8,601 nucleotides of DNA. Origin: Pseudomonas nitroreducens. Lineage in GTDB: Bacteria; Pseudomonadota; Gammaproteobacteria; Pseudomonadales; Pseudomonadaceae. This document shows, in pieces, positions 1-5,448 of the stretch. The stretch lies in assembly GCF_014204515.1 (NCBI RefSeq), contig NZ_JACHLI010000066.1:1-8601 (forward strand), given 5' to 3'. The notes beneath the pieces are model-generated. The model was not told the DNA's origin, did not search any database, and saw nothing but the letters and a program-made list of their open reading frames with translations. The translations under genes were made by a program, and so were the position numbers. Each line of letters starts with the position of its first letter. Position 1 is the stretch's first letter.

Positions 1-80
1 CAAACTGACTCGCATTGCCTTTGCCCTGATGACGACTGAGCAGGCGTATCGGCCTGCGGCCGATACGCGGGGGTAGACAT
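1..80 (-). CDS. Partial N-terminus of an unidentified protein downstream of mdaB
   Basis: An ATG at 80-78 on the minus strand is preceded by AGGAG with a 5-nt gap (86-90). It opens a frame of 26 codons with no stop before the window edge, beginning MSTPAYRPQADTPAQ and continuing rich in Ser, Gln and Pro. It lies 22 bp after the mdaB stop on the same strand, so co-transcription with mdaB is likely. The segment is too short and too low in complexity to name a family. A polar, disordered N-terminal tail before a folded or membrane domain would fit. The first codons contain a perfect 11-bp inverted repeat (44-68). The ribosome site is the main evidence; a chance frame cannot be excluded. Confidence 0.5.
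   Translation of the reverse strand, partial: MSTPAYRPQADTPAQSSSGQRQCESV
44..68. repeat. Perfect 11-bp inverted repeat, 3-nt loop
   Basis: GCGTATCGGCC at 44-54 and its exact reverse complement at 58-68 flank TGC. The stem is strong and sits about 35 nt past the mdaB stop, where a terminator would be expected. No T-run follows on either strand, and it overlaps the start of the putative partial gene at 1-80. It could be a structured attenuator, an RNA-stability hairpin, or a T-less terminator. Confidence 0.7.
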
Positions 81-102
81 AGAATCTCCTACGCCCGATC
101 AA

Positions 103-693
103 TCAGGCCTTGGCGCCGAACACTTCGCTCAGGTGCTGCTGGTAGCGCGCCACGTCGCCCTCGATATTCGGGCGCTTCATCACGTCCACGCAGAGGAAGG
201 TCGGCAGCGGGCTCAGGCCGAGGAACTGGTTGGCCTTGTGGAAGGGGAAGTACACCGCGTCCACACCCTTGCCTTCGAAGAAGTCGGTCGGGTCATCGAA
301 GGCCTGCTGCGGCGCGTTCCAGGTGGCCGAGATCATGTACTGCTTGCCCTGTAGCAGGCCGCCGCTGCCGTACTTCTGCGAGGCGTCGGAGCGGGTGCGG
401 CCGTCGTTGGCGTAGAGGCTGCCGTGGCCGGCGGTGAACACCTCGTCGAGGTACTGCTTCACCGTCCAGGGTGCGCCCATCCACCAGCCGGGCATCTGGT
501 AGACGATGACGTCGGCCCAGAGCATCTTCTGCACTTCTTCCTGGATGTCGTAGCCGCCGTCGATAAAGGTTTCCTTCACGTCGAAACCGGCGTGGTCCAG
601 GTGGGCGATAGCGGCTTCGTGCAGGGTGGCGTTGTAGCGGCCGTCGGAGTGGGCGAACTGTTTGCCGCCGTTGATCAGCAGAATCTTTTTCAT
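103..693 (-). CDS. mdaB: NAD(P)H:quinone oxidoreductase MdaB
   Basis: A 196-residue flavodoxin-fold reductase of the Flavodoxin_2 / MdaB family, close to the 193 residues known for E. coli MdaB. Known members use FAD and NADPH to reduce quinones by two electrons in the cytoplasm, avoiding semiquinone radicals. Visible signatures are the N-terminal KKILLINGGKQFAHSDGRYN segment (residues 2-21; first strand and FAD-phosphate loop), YQMPGWWMGAPWTVKQYLDE (65-84), and the GHGSLYANDGRTR stretch (89-101) usual in this family. The ATG at 693 follows AGGAG with a 7-nt gap. Upstream and divergent is a YgiN-like monooxygenase. In E. coli mdaB and ygiN are neighbours too, and the two activities have been proposed to form a quinone cycle. 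The 195-bp divergent gap probably controls both genes. Full length, no defect seen. Confidence 0.94.
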   Translation of the reverse strand: MKKILLINGGKQFAHSDGRYNATLHEAAIAHLDHAGFDVKETFIDGGYDIQEEVQKMLWADVIVYQMPGWWMGAPWTVKQYLDEVFTAGHGSLYANDGRTRSDASQKYGSGGLLQGKQYMISATWNAPQQAFDDPTDFFEGKGVDAVYFPFHKANQFLGLSPLPTFLCVDVMKRPNIEGDVARYQQHLSEVFGAKA

Positions 694-818
694 GGGAAGG
701 CTCCTGAAGTGGGCATCGCCTGCTGGAGAGCAGTGCGCTGGGGAAATTCGATGGCGGCAGGATATCGGCCGGGGCGGGGCGGAAAAACCCGTTTCCGGAC
801 AAATGATCCGTGCGCAAG

Positions 819-842
819 AATCAAGAATGAGAAGGTTTGATT
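819..842. promoter_or_regulatory. Candidate operator in the mdaB / monooxygenase divergent region
   Basis: AATCAA (819-824) and TTGATT (837-842) form a perfect 6-bp dyad with a 12-nt spacer. It sits 47 bp before the monooxygenase ATG and about 126 bp before the mdaB ATG. The geometry fits a dimeric repressor or activator (LysR- or TetR-type). TTGATT could also serve as a weak -35 for the plus-strand gene, although the bases about 17 nt further on (around 860-865) match a -10 poorly. No regulator is encoded next to this site in the window. The rest of 694-888 shows no convincing sigma-70 promoter. Confidence 0.35.
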
Positions 843-888
843 TGCGTCAGGATTAGGCAATCTTTCCCCGCAACAGGAACACCCGCCG

Positions 889-1182
889 ATGTACGCCTTC
901 ATCCTCCAGGCCCACACCCGCCCGGAAAAAGCCGAAGCTTTCGAAACCCTTTTCCGTTCCTATCTGACGCCCAGCCGCGCCGAAGCCGGCTGCATCCAGT
1001 ACCACATGCTGCGCGATATCGCTGATCCGACGTTGTTCACCTTCTTCGAGGTCTGGCAGAGCCGCGAACACCTGGCCGTGCACAGCGCGCTGCCGCACAT
1101 GCGTGAATTCCACGAGCGGCGCATGGACTACCTGCGCCGCGATTTCGCCATCCAGGAAGTCGAGGTGATGCAGCCGCTCTGA
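889..1182 (+). CDS. YgiN-like quinol monooxygenase (ABM domain)
   Basis: A 97-residue protein that is a single antibiotic-biosynthesis-monooxygenase (ABM) ferredoxin-like domain, near the 104 residues of E. coli YgiN. The N-terminal strand is MYAFILQAHTRPEKAEAF. The family core AGCIQYHMLRDIADPTLF (33-50) leads to FFEVWQSREHLAVHSALPHM (52-71), which includes the typical EVWxSxExLxxHxxxPH pattern. Such proteins are dimers that act without bound cofactor on quinol-like substrates. YgiN oxidises menadiol, the product of MdaB, so the divergent pairing with mdaB supports the same partnership. That role is inference. The ATG follows AGGA with a 10-nt gap. The gene ends 7 bp from the convergent diguanylate cyclase stop, with no terminator between them. 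A heme-degrading monooxygenase of the same fold is less likely given the neighbour. Confidence 0.9.
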   Translation: MYAFILQAHTRPEKAEAFETLFRSYLTPSRAEAGCIQYHMLRDIADPTLFTFFEVWQSREHLAVHSALPHMREFHERRMDYLRRDFAIQEVEVMQPL

Positions 1183-1189
1183 CCTCGCC

Positions 1190-2632
1190 TCAGGCCACCA
1201 CGCGGTTGCGTCCACCTTCCTTGGCCTTGTAGAGGTTGGCGTCCGCCGCGGCGATCAGTTCGCCGATGCTCGCGGCCTCGCTGTCGGAGGTGCTGGCCAC
1301 GCCCACGCTGATGGTGACGATGCCGCGCGCACCCTTTTCGTGGGGCAGCGCGGTGTCCTCCACCGAGCGGCGGATCGATTCGGCGATCCGGGCGGCGCCG
1401 GCGCTGTCGCAGCCGGGCAGGATCACCACGAACTCCTCGCCGCCATAGCGCGCCGCGCCGTCGTCCTCGCGCTGGCAGCCCCGGCCGATCAGGTGTGCCA
1501 CGTTGATCAGCGCCAGGTCGCCGCGCGGGTGGCCGTAGTGGTCGTTGTAGGCCTTGAACTGGTCGATATCCATCATCAGTACCGCCAGGTGGCCGTCCCC
1601 GGCGCGGCGGCGCTGCCACTCGCATTCGGCCTTCTGGTCGAACCAGCGGCGGTTGTGCAGGCCGGTCAGCGGGTCGGTGTCGGCTTCGTTGCGCAGACGG
1701 CTTTCCTTGGCATCGCGCCGGCGCAGGTGCTGCGTCAGGCGGTAGACGAAGAACAGCGTCGCCGCGTTGATCGCCACCAGCAGGCCGCTGCTGATCCAGG
1801 TGCGTGCCGTCCAGGTCTGGAAGATCGCCTCGCGGCACAGCTCCACCGAGACCACCGCCGGGTAGTCACCGATGCGCCGGTAGCCGCGCCAGTAAGCGTC
1901 GGAGGTGCTGCTCTGCTGGCGGAAGTAGTCGCTGCGGCCGCTGTCGATGAATTCGCGGAAGGTACCGGCTTCTTCCTCACTGGCACGGCGGGGCTCCGGT
2001 GGCCACTGGGCCAGCACGGTGCCGTCGAGCAGGCGGATCGAGACCACCCCGTACTTGCCCAGGTCCAGCCCGCGGACGAAGGCTTCCAGGTGCTGCAGTT
2101 CCTTGATCGCTGCCACCGCGCCGACGAAGTTGCCGTCACGGTCCAGCACCGCGCGCGACAGCGCGACGCTCGTCGAGGAGCTGGGATAGGACGGTATGAA
2201 GGGATGGCTGAGCAGCAGCCGGCCGGGGTTGTCCCGCGCCGCCTGGAAGTATTCGCGGGTCGACAGGTCGTGGTTCGACTCGCCGGCGTGGTTCAGGTCC
2301 GCCAGTAACTGGCCGTCGGCGTCGGTCACCACCAGCGTGCCGGACTGCACGGAGCCGGCGGCATGGCCCTGCACCAGTTCCTGCAGCACCTGCTGGGACA
2401 GCGCCGGGGTAGCCGGGCCGGTCACCACGTTGGCCAGGGTCTGCAGGGTCTGGGCGTGCACGTCGAGGTCGCGGTGGAACTCGCGCTCCACCAGCAGCAG
2501 GGTGTTCTTGCCGCTGGCATGGGCGTAGGCCAGGGCGTCGTCCTTCATCTGCAGCATGTGCCAGCCGGCCAGCAGCGAGGCGAGCACGGCCAGCAGGAAG
2601 ATGAAGCAGAACACACGAGCCGGCTTGAGCAC
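1190..2632 (-). CDS. Membrane-anchored Cache-GGDEF diguanylate cyclase
   Basis: Makes the second messenger c-di-GMP from two GTP. The start chosen is GTG at 2632 (480 aa), because GAGGTGG lies 5 nt before it; an in-frame GTG at 2641 gives 483 aa with a poorer ribosome site. Numbering below is from 2641. TM1 is residues 10-27. A periplasmic double-Cache sensor spans about 35-275, with the typical DLSTREYFQAA (126-136) and VALSRAVLDRDGNFVGAVA (159-177) elements. TM2 is about 282-302, followed by a charged linker. The GGDEF domain starts at DTDPLTGLHNRRWF (321-334). Metal ligands lie in MMDIDQFK (356-363), and the active loop is GGEEF (400-404). The inhibitory I-site RxxD is present as REDD (391-394), five residues before GGEEF, so product inhibition is expected. 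No EAL or HD-GYP domain is attached. The Cache domain probably binds a small metabolite; which one is unknown. Confidence 0.95.
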   Translation of the reverse strand: MLKPARVFCFIFLLAVLASLLAGWHMLQMKDDALAYAHASGKNTLLLVEREFHRDLDVHAQTLQTLANVVTGPATPALSQQVLQELVQGHAAGSVQSGTLVVTDADGQLLADLNHAGESNHDLSTREYFQAARDNPGRLLLSHPFIPSYPSSSTSVALSRAVLDRDGNFVGAVAAIKELQHLEAFVRGLDLGKYGVVSIRLLDGTVLAQWPPEPRRASEEEAGTFREFIDSGRSDYFRQQSSTSDAYWRGYRRIGDYPAVVSVELCREAIFQTWTARTWISSGLLVAINAATLFFVYRLTQHLRRRDAKESRLRNEADTDPLTGLHNRRWFDQKAECEWQRRRAGDGHLAVLMMDIDQFKAYNDHYGHPRGDLALINVAHLIGRGCQREDDGAARYGGEEFVVILPGCDSAGAARIAESIRRSVEDTALPHEKGARGIVTISVGVASTSDSEAASIGELIAAADANLYKAKEGGRNRVVA

Positions 2633-2731
2633 CTCGCCCACCTCGGAAAATGACTTCAGGTTCCTCAGTCTTCAGGGCTGGCGGCTGGCGTTCAATCGCA
2701 CTCAGGAACTCCCTTGCCTTATGTCAGGCTC

Positions 2732-2750
2732 CCTGGGAATTCTCCCCAGG
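2732..2750. repeat. Short inverted repeat in the cyclase / CAP-protein gap
   Basis: CCTGGG (2732-2737) and CCCAGG (2745-2750) are separated by AATTCTC. It sits in the 234-bp divergent gap between the diguanylate cyclase and CAP protein genes, 100 bp before the cyclase start. No T-run follows. It may be an operator or a leader hairpin. No convincing -35/-10 pair was found in this gap. Confidence 0.35.
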
Positions 2751-2766
2751 CCGGATGAGGCAAACG

Positions 2767-2786
2767 TTGCCGGGTTTTTCCGGCAA
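2767..2786. repeat. Perfect 7-bp hairpin in the leader region of the CAP gene
   Basis: TTGCCGG (2767-2773) and CCGGCAA (2780-2786) flank the loop GTTTTT. It lies about 80 bp before the CAP protein ATG and 135 bp before the cyclase start. The T-run is in the loop and not after the stem, so this is not a standard intrinsic terminator. Its place between divergent genes suits an operator or a 5'-leader structure. Confidence 0.4.
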
Positions 2787-2866
2787 GGGAACCGGAACGC
2801 GCCGGCCGCAGCCAAACGCAGAGAAATCCCGCATCATTGAGCCCTTTTCCACTCCCGGAGCCGTTC

Positions 2867-3715
2867 ATGCCCAGCCCGTCCCTCTTCGTGCGTAGCCTGC
2901 TGTTGCCGCTGGGGCTGCTGTCCGCCAGCCTCGCCACCGCCGCCGACCAGGAGGACCTGGTGCAGGCCATCAACGCCTACCGCGGCGAGGTGCAGAGCTG
3001 CGCCGGCACGGCCTCGCAGGGGCTGCCGCCGCTGGCGCTGGAGCCGCGCCTGGCGATTCCCGCCAGCGTCGGCGACTGGAAGACTGCGCTGAACCAGACC
3101 GGCTACCCCATGAGCAGCGTGCGCATGCTCAGCCTGATCGGCCCGCGCGATGCCACGGCGGCGATGAAGGCGCTGCAGGAGAGCTTCTGCCAGGTGCTGC
3201 TGGACCCGCAGTTCGTCGACGTCGGCGTCAACCGCGAGGGCGAGGACTGGCGCATCCTCCTCGGCCGGCCGCTGCTGCAGGGCAAGCTGGGTACCTGGGA
3301 GGCCGAGGGCCAGCAACTGCTGCAGGCGATCAACCGAGCGCGTGGCCAGGCGCGCCAGTGCGGCGGGCAGAACTTCGGCAACGCCCCGGCGCTGAGCTGG
3401 AACGCCACCCTGGGCGGCACCGCTGAAACCCACAGCCGCGACATGGCCAACAACAATTACTTCGACCACAAGGGCCGCGACGGCAGCACGCCGGGCGACC
3501 GCGCGGAACTGGACGGCTACGCCGGCCAGCGCATCGGCGAGAACCTCGCGGCCGGGCAGGGCAACGCACAGAAGGTGGTGGACAGCTGGCTGGCCAGCCC
3601 CGGCCATTGCGCCAACCTGATGAACCCGCAGTACACCGAGCTTGGCGCTGCGTATGCGGCAGACCCGAAGAGCGACGCGGGCATCTACTGGACGGCCATG
3701 TTCGGCTCGCCCTGA
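2867..3715 (+). CDS. Exported CAP/SCP-like domain protein with a degenerate N-terminal repeat
   Basis: A 282-residue protein of the CAP superfamily (cysteine-rich secretory / antigen 5 / PR-1). The start is ATG 2867, six nt after CCCGGAG; an upstream in-frame TTG at 2837 lacks a ribosome site. Residues 1-25 are a Sec signal peptide ending in ATA before ADQED, so the protein is periplasmic or secreted. The C-terminal CAP domain (about 148-282) has all hallmarks: ETHSRDMANNNYFDH (187-201, His189 and His201), GENLAAG (224-230, Glu225), WLASPGHCANLMNP (241-254, His247), and a closing YWTAMFG. The N-terminal half (27-135) appears to be an older copy of the same fold. LVQAINAYRG (31-40) matches LLQAINRARG (151-160), and SFCQVLLDPQFVDVG (106-120) matches GHCANLMNPQYTELG (246-260). 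It lacks the central His/Glu motifs. Bacterial CAP proteins have no agreed biochemical role. The gene converges on 3720-4241 with a 4-bp gap. Confidence 0.93.
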   Translation: MPSPSLFVRSLLLPLGLLSASLATAADQEDLVQAINAYRGEVQSCAGTASQGLPPLALEPRLAIPASVGDWKTALNQTGYPMSSVRMLSLIGPRDATAAMKALQESFCQVLLDPQFVDVGVNREGEDWRILLGRPLLQGKLGTWEAEGQQLLQAINRARGQARQCGGQNFGNAPALSWNATLGGTAETHSRDMANNNYFDHKGRDGSTPGDRAELDGYAGQRIGENLAAGQGNAQKVVDSWLASPGHCANLMNPQYTELGAAYAADPKSDAGIYWTAMFGSP

Positions 3716-3719
3716 GCCC

Positions 3720-4241
3720 TCAGCGACCACCGCTGAGCAGGCCGGGCTCGCCGGCCTGGCGCTTCACCTTCGCCGCGAGGATGGCTGACTCGATCGCCGC
3801 CAGCGTGCCCTTGGCCGCGGGGAATTCGAACACGCCGCTCTCGGCGAGGGTGGAAACGCGCTCGCCGTTGACCAGGGTGAATTCCACGAAGGCCAGGTGT
3901 TCCGTCCAGGAGCGATAGCGCCGCACCATGAACAGGCTGTGGCGGCTGCGCACCGAACTGATCTTCTCCAGGGCGATCTGCCGGTGACTCTGCCTGCCGC
4001 AGAGCACCAGTTCGCCCTTGTCGATGAAGGCCGGTTCCGCCCGCGACACCCGTCGCCATTCCACGGCGAAGCGCGCGCCGAGGATCAGCAGGACCAGCGG
4101 CAGGCCGGAAAACGGCGCGACGACCCCGGCGAACATCTTGATCAGCGTGAAGACGGCCATCGCCAGCAGGATCAGCAGGGTCACGGCGCGATAGAAATGG
4201 ACGTTGTCGAACTCGGTCTGCGGCAAGAACCGGACTTCCAT
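3720..4241 (-). CDS. Two-TM membrane protein of unknown function with a cytoplasmic PH-like domain
   Basis: A 173-residue protein not assigned to a named gene. ATG 4241 follows AGGAG at an 8-nt gap. A short cytoplasmic start (1-17) leads to TM1 (about 18-39) and TM2 (about 45-60) joined by a tight turn, followed by the basic stop-transfer EWRRVSR. The rest (about 65-155) is a soluble domain with the strand pattern of bacterial PH-like / YcxB-type proteins: GELVLCGRQ, then HRQIALEKISSVRSR, HLAFVEFTLVNGERVST, and a C-terminal helix (145-160). This hairpin-plus-domain layout is common in small inner-membrane proteins of no known role. The family call rests on layout and strand pattern only. It converges with the CAP gene. 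A 6-bp dyad (4267-4287) precedes the start. Confidence 0.82.
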   Translation of the reverse strand: MEVRFLPQTEFDNVHFYRAVTLLILLAMAVFTLIKMFAGVVAPFSGLPLVLLILGARFAVEWRRVSRAEPAFIDKGELVLCGRQSHRQIALEKISSVRSRHSLFMVRRYRSWTEHLAFVEFTLVNGERVSTLAESGVFEFPAAKGTLAAIESAILAAKVKRQAGEPGLLSGGR

Positions 4242-4266
4242 GTGGTTTTCTCCTGGGCGACTGCAA

Positions 4267-4287
4267 AACGTCCTTCAGCCAGACGTT
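4267..4287. promoter_or_regulatory. Candidate operator dyad upstream of the two-TM protein
   Basis: AACGTC (4267-4272) and GACGTT (4282-4287) are exact reverse complements with a 9-nt spacer. The dyad ends 26 bp before the minus-strand ATG at 4241. It could bind a dimeric repressor or form a leader hairpin. It lies between the terminator of the upstream allE gene and this start, where the gene's own promoter must be. No clear -35/-10 pair was seen. Confidence 0.35.
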
Positions 4288-4348
4288 GTAGCAGACTGCG
4301 CGGCGCTTGCCATGCGAGGCAGGTCGCAACCCGGATCGCGCCCCAAAG

Positions 4349-4376
4349 AAAAACCGGCGCCTGGGCGCCGGTTTTT
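4349..4376 (-). terminator. Strong intrinsic terminator after allE, symmetric on both strands
   Basis: AAAAACCGGCGCC (4349-4361) and GGCGCCGGTTTTT (4364-4376) form a 13-bp inverted repeat around TG: a GC-rich stem flanked by A5 and T5. It lies 48 bp beyond the allE stop, so it should end the minus-strand allE transcript. Because it is symmetric it would also stop plus-strand read-through, although no plus-strand gene ends nearby. Confidence 0.92.
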
Positions 4377-4424
4377 CGTCTGCTGCTGCGGGAATCAGTG
4401 ACGCTTCCCGCCTGAATCGTCCGC

Positions 4425-5261
4425 TCAGTGCGGCTGATTCAGGGTCAGGCGCATGTGACGGTTCACATCCTTGTACAGCAGGTAGCGGAAGCGACCCGGG
4501 CCACCGGAGTAGCAGGCCTGCGGGCAGAAGGCGCGTAGCCACATGAAGTCGCCGGCTTCCACCTCGACCCAGTCCTGGTTCAGGCGGTACACCGCCTTGC
4601 CTTCCAGCACGTACAGGCCGTGCTCCATCACGTGGGTCTCGGCGAACGGAATCACGCCGCCCGGCTCGAAGTTGACGATGTTCACGTGCATGTCATGGCG
4701 CATGTCGGCCATGTCGACGAAGCGGGTGGTGCTCCAGCGGCCTTCGGTATCGGGCATCACCTTCGGCTCGATGTCCTGCTCGTTGGTGACGAAGGCTTCG
4801 GGCAGCGGCACGCCGTCGACTTTCTGGTAGTGCTTGCGGATCCAGTGGAAGCGGGTGTGCTGGCCGCTGGTGTTGCGCACCTTGTAGTCGGCGCCCGGCG
4901 GAATGAACGCGTAGCCGCCCGGCTGCATCTGGTGCACTTCACCCTGCAGGGTCAGGGTCAGCTCGCCTTCGACGATGAACAGCACCGCTTCGGCGTTGAT
5001 GTCCTGCTCGGGCTTGTCGCTGCCGCCCTGGGGCGCCAGTTCGACGATGTATTGCGCGAAGGTCTCGGCGAAGCCGGACAGCGGGCGGGCGATGACCCAC
5101 ATGCGCATGTTGTCCCAGAAGGGCAGGTGGCTGGTGACGATGTCACGCATCACGCCCTTGGGGATCACGGCATAGGCTTCGGTGAACATGGCGCGGTCGG
5201 TGAGCAGCTCGGTCTGTGCCGGGTGCCCGCCGTGCGGCGCGTAATAGGTGGATTTGGCCAT
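4425..5261 (-). CDS. allE: (S)-ureidoglycine aminohydrolase
   Basis: A 278-residue bicupin of the AllE / YlbA / UGHY family. It releases ammonia from (S)-ureidoglycine to give (S)-ureidoglycolate in allantoin (purine) nitrogen salvage, and is Mn2+-dependent in characterised members. The start chosen is ATG 5261, preceded by GAGGAA at about 8 nt and opening MAKSTYYAPHGGHPAQTELL; the frame stays open upstream to 5396. The N-terminal cupin spans about 60-140 and the C-terminal catalytic cupin about 190-270. Putative metal ligands are Glu208, His210, His214 (FAETHVMEH) and Gln248 (CPQACY). Tyr225, Tyr260 and Lys264 line up, from memory at a constant offset of 27, with active-site residues of plant UGAH. 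It is preceded on the same strand by a LysR regulator and followed by a strong terminator, so it probably forms a single-gene transcript. Other ureide genes are not in the window. Confidence 0.94.
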   Translation of the reverse strand: MAKSTYYAPHGGHPAQTELLTDRAMFTEAYAVIPKGVMRDIVTSHLPFWDNMRMWVIARPLSGFAETFAQYIVELAPQGGSDKPEQDINAEAVLFIVEGELTLTLQGEVHQMQPGGYAFIPPGADYKVRNTSGQHTRFHWIRKHYQKVDGVPLPEAFVTNEQDIEPKVMPDTEGRWSTTRFVDMADMRHDMHVNIVNFEPGGVIPFAETHVMEHGLYVLEGKAVYRLNQDWVEVEAGDFMWLRAFCPQACYSGGPGRFRYLLYKDVNRHMRLTLNQPH

Positions 5262-5396
5262 GGGTTGGTTCCTCATTGTTGTCTTGCTGCCCGGCGCGTT
5301 CGGCGCCGTGGTGAGCAATTGGTGCAGAGCGGCGCGCGTGTCGGAGCGCTGGCCGTCGCTGGAAGCCACGATATCCAGCGGCGTGTTCATGCACAA
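5262..5396 (-). other. In-frame open leader upstream of allE
   Basis: The allE frame has no stop from 5261 back to an ATG at 5396, giving 45 extra codons (MCMNTPLDIVASSDGQRSD at the start). The leader uses the same GC-rich codons as the gene. There is no ribosome site before either upstream ATG (5396 or 5390). The AllE fold starts at MAKSTYY, which has a good site. I read this as the 5' untranslated leader, but a longer N-terminus or leaderless translation cannot be excluded. Confidence 0.4.
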
Positions 5397-5426
5397 ATTA
5401 AATGTTGGAATCCGCTGTATTCGAAT
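5395..5426 (-). promoter_or_regulatory. Candidate allE promoter with ATTCGAAT palindrome
   Basis: On the minus strand TTTAAT (5402-5397) could be a -10 element. The -35 position 17 nt upstream is TTCGAA (5425-5420), a poor match to TTGACA, as expected for an activator-dependent promoter. This site is the centre of the perfect palindrome ATTCGAAT (5419-5426). A related ATTCCAA lies one and a half turns downstream (ATTCGAA and ATTCCAA start 15 nt apart), a layout seen at LysR-type binding sites. The neighbouring LysR product is the obvious candidate ligand. Binding is inference. Confidence 0.4.
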
Positions 5427-5448
5427 TATGAATGCGCGTGCCAGGCAC

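Noticed and set aside
1340..2308. 322-codon plus-strand open frame opposite the diguanylate cyclase
   Set aside because: It is antisense to a clear GGDEF gene and consists of Ala/Val/Gln/Arg-rich low-complexity translation typical of GC-rich shadow frames. No ribosome site or family pattern.
2834..3730. 298-codon minus-strand frame opposite the CAP protein
   Set aside because: Antisense of a well-supported exported protein; the translation has no domain pattern and is explained by GC-rich codon bias.
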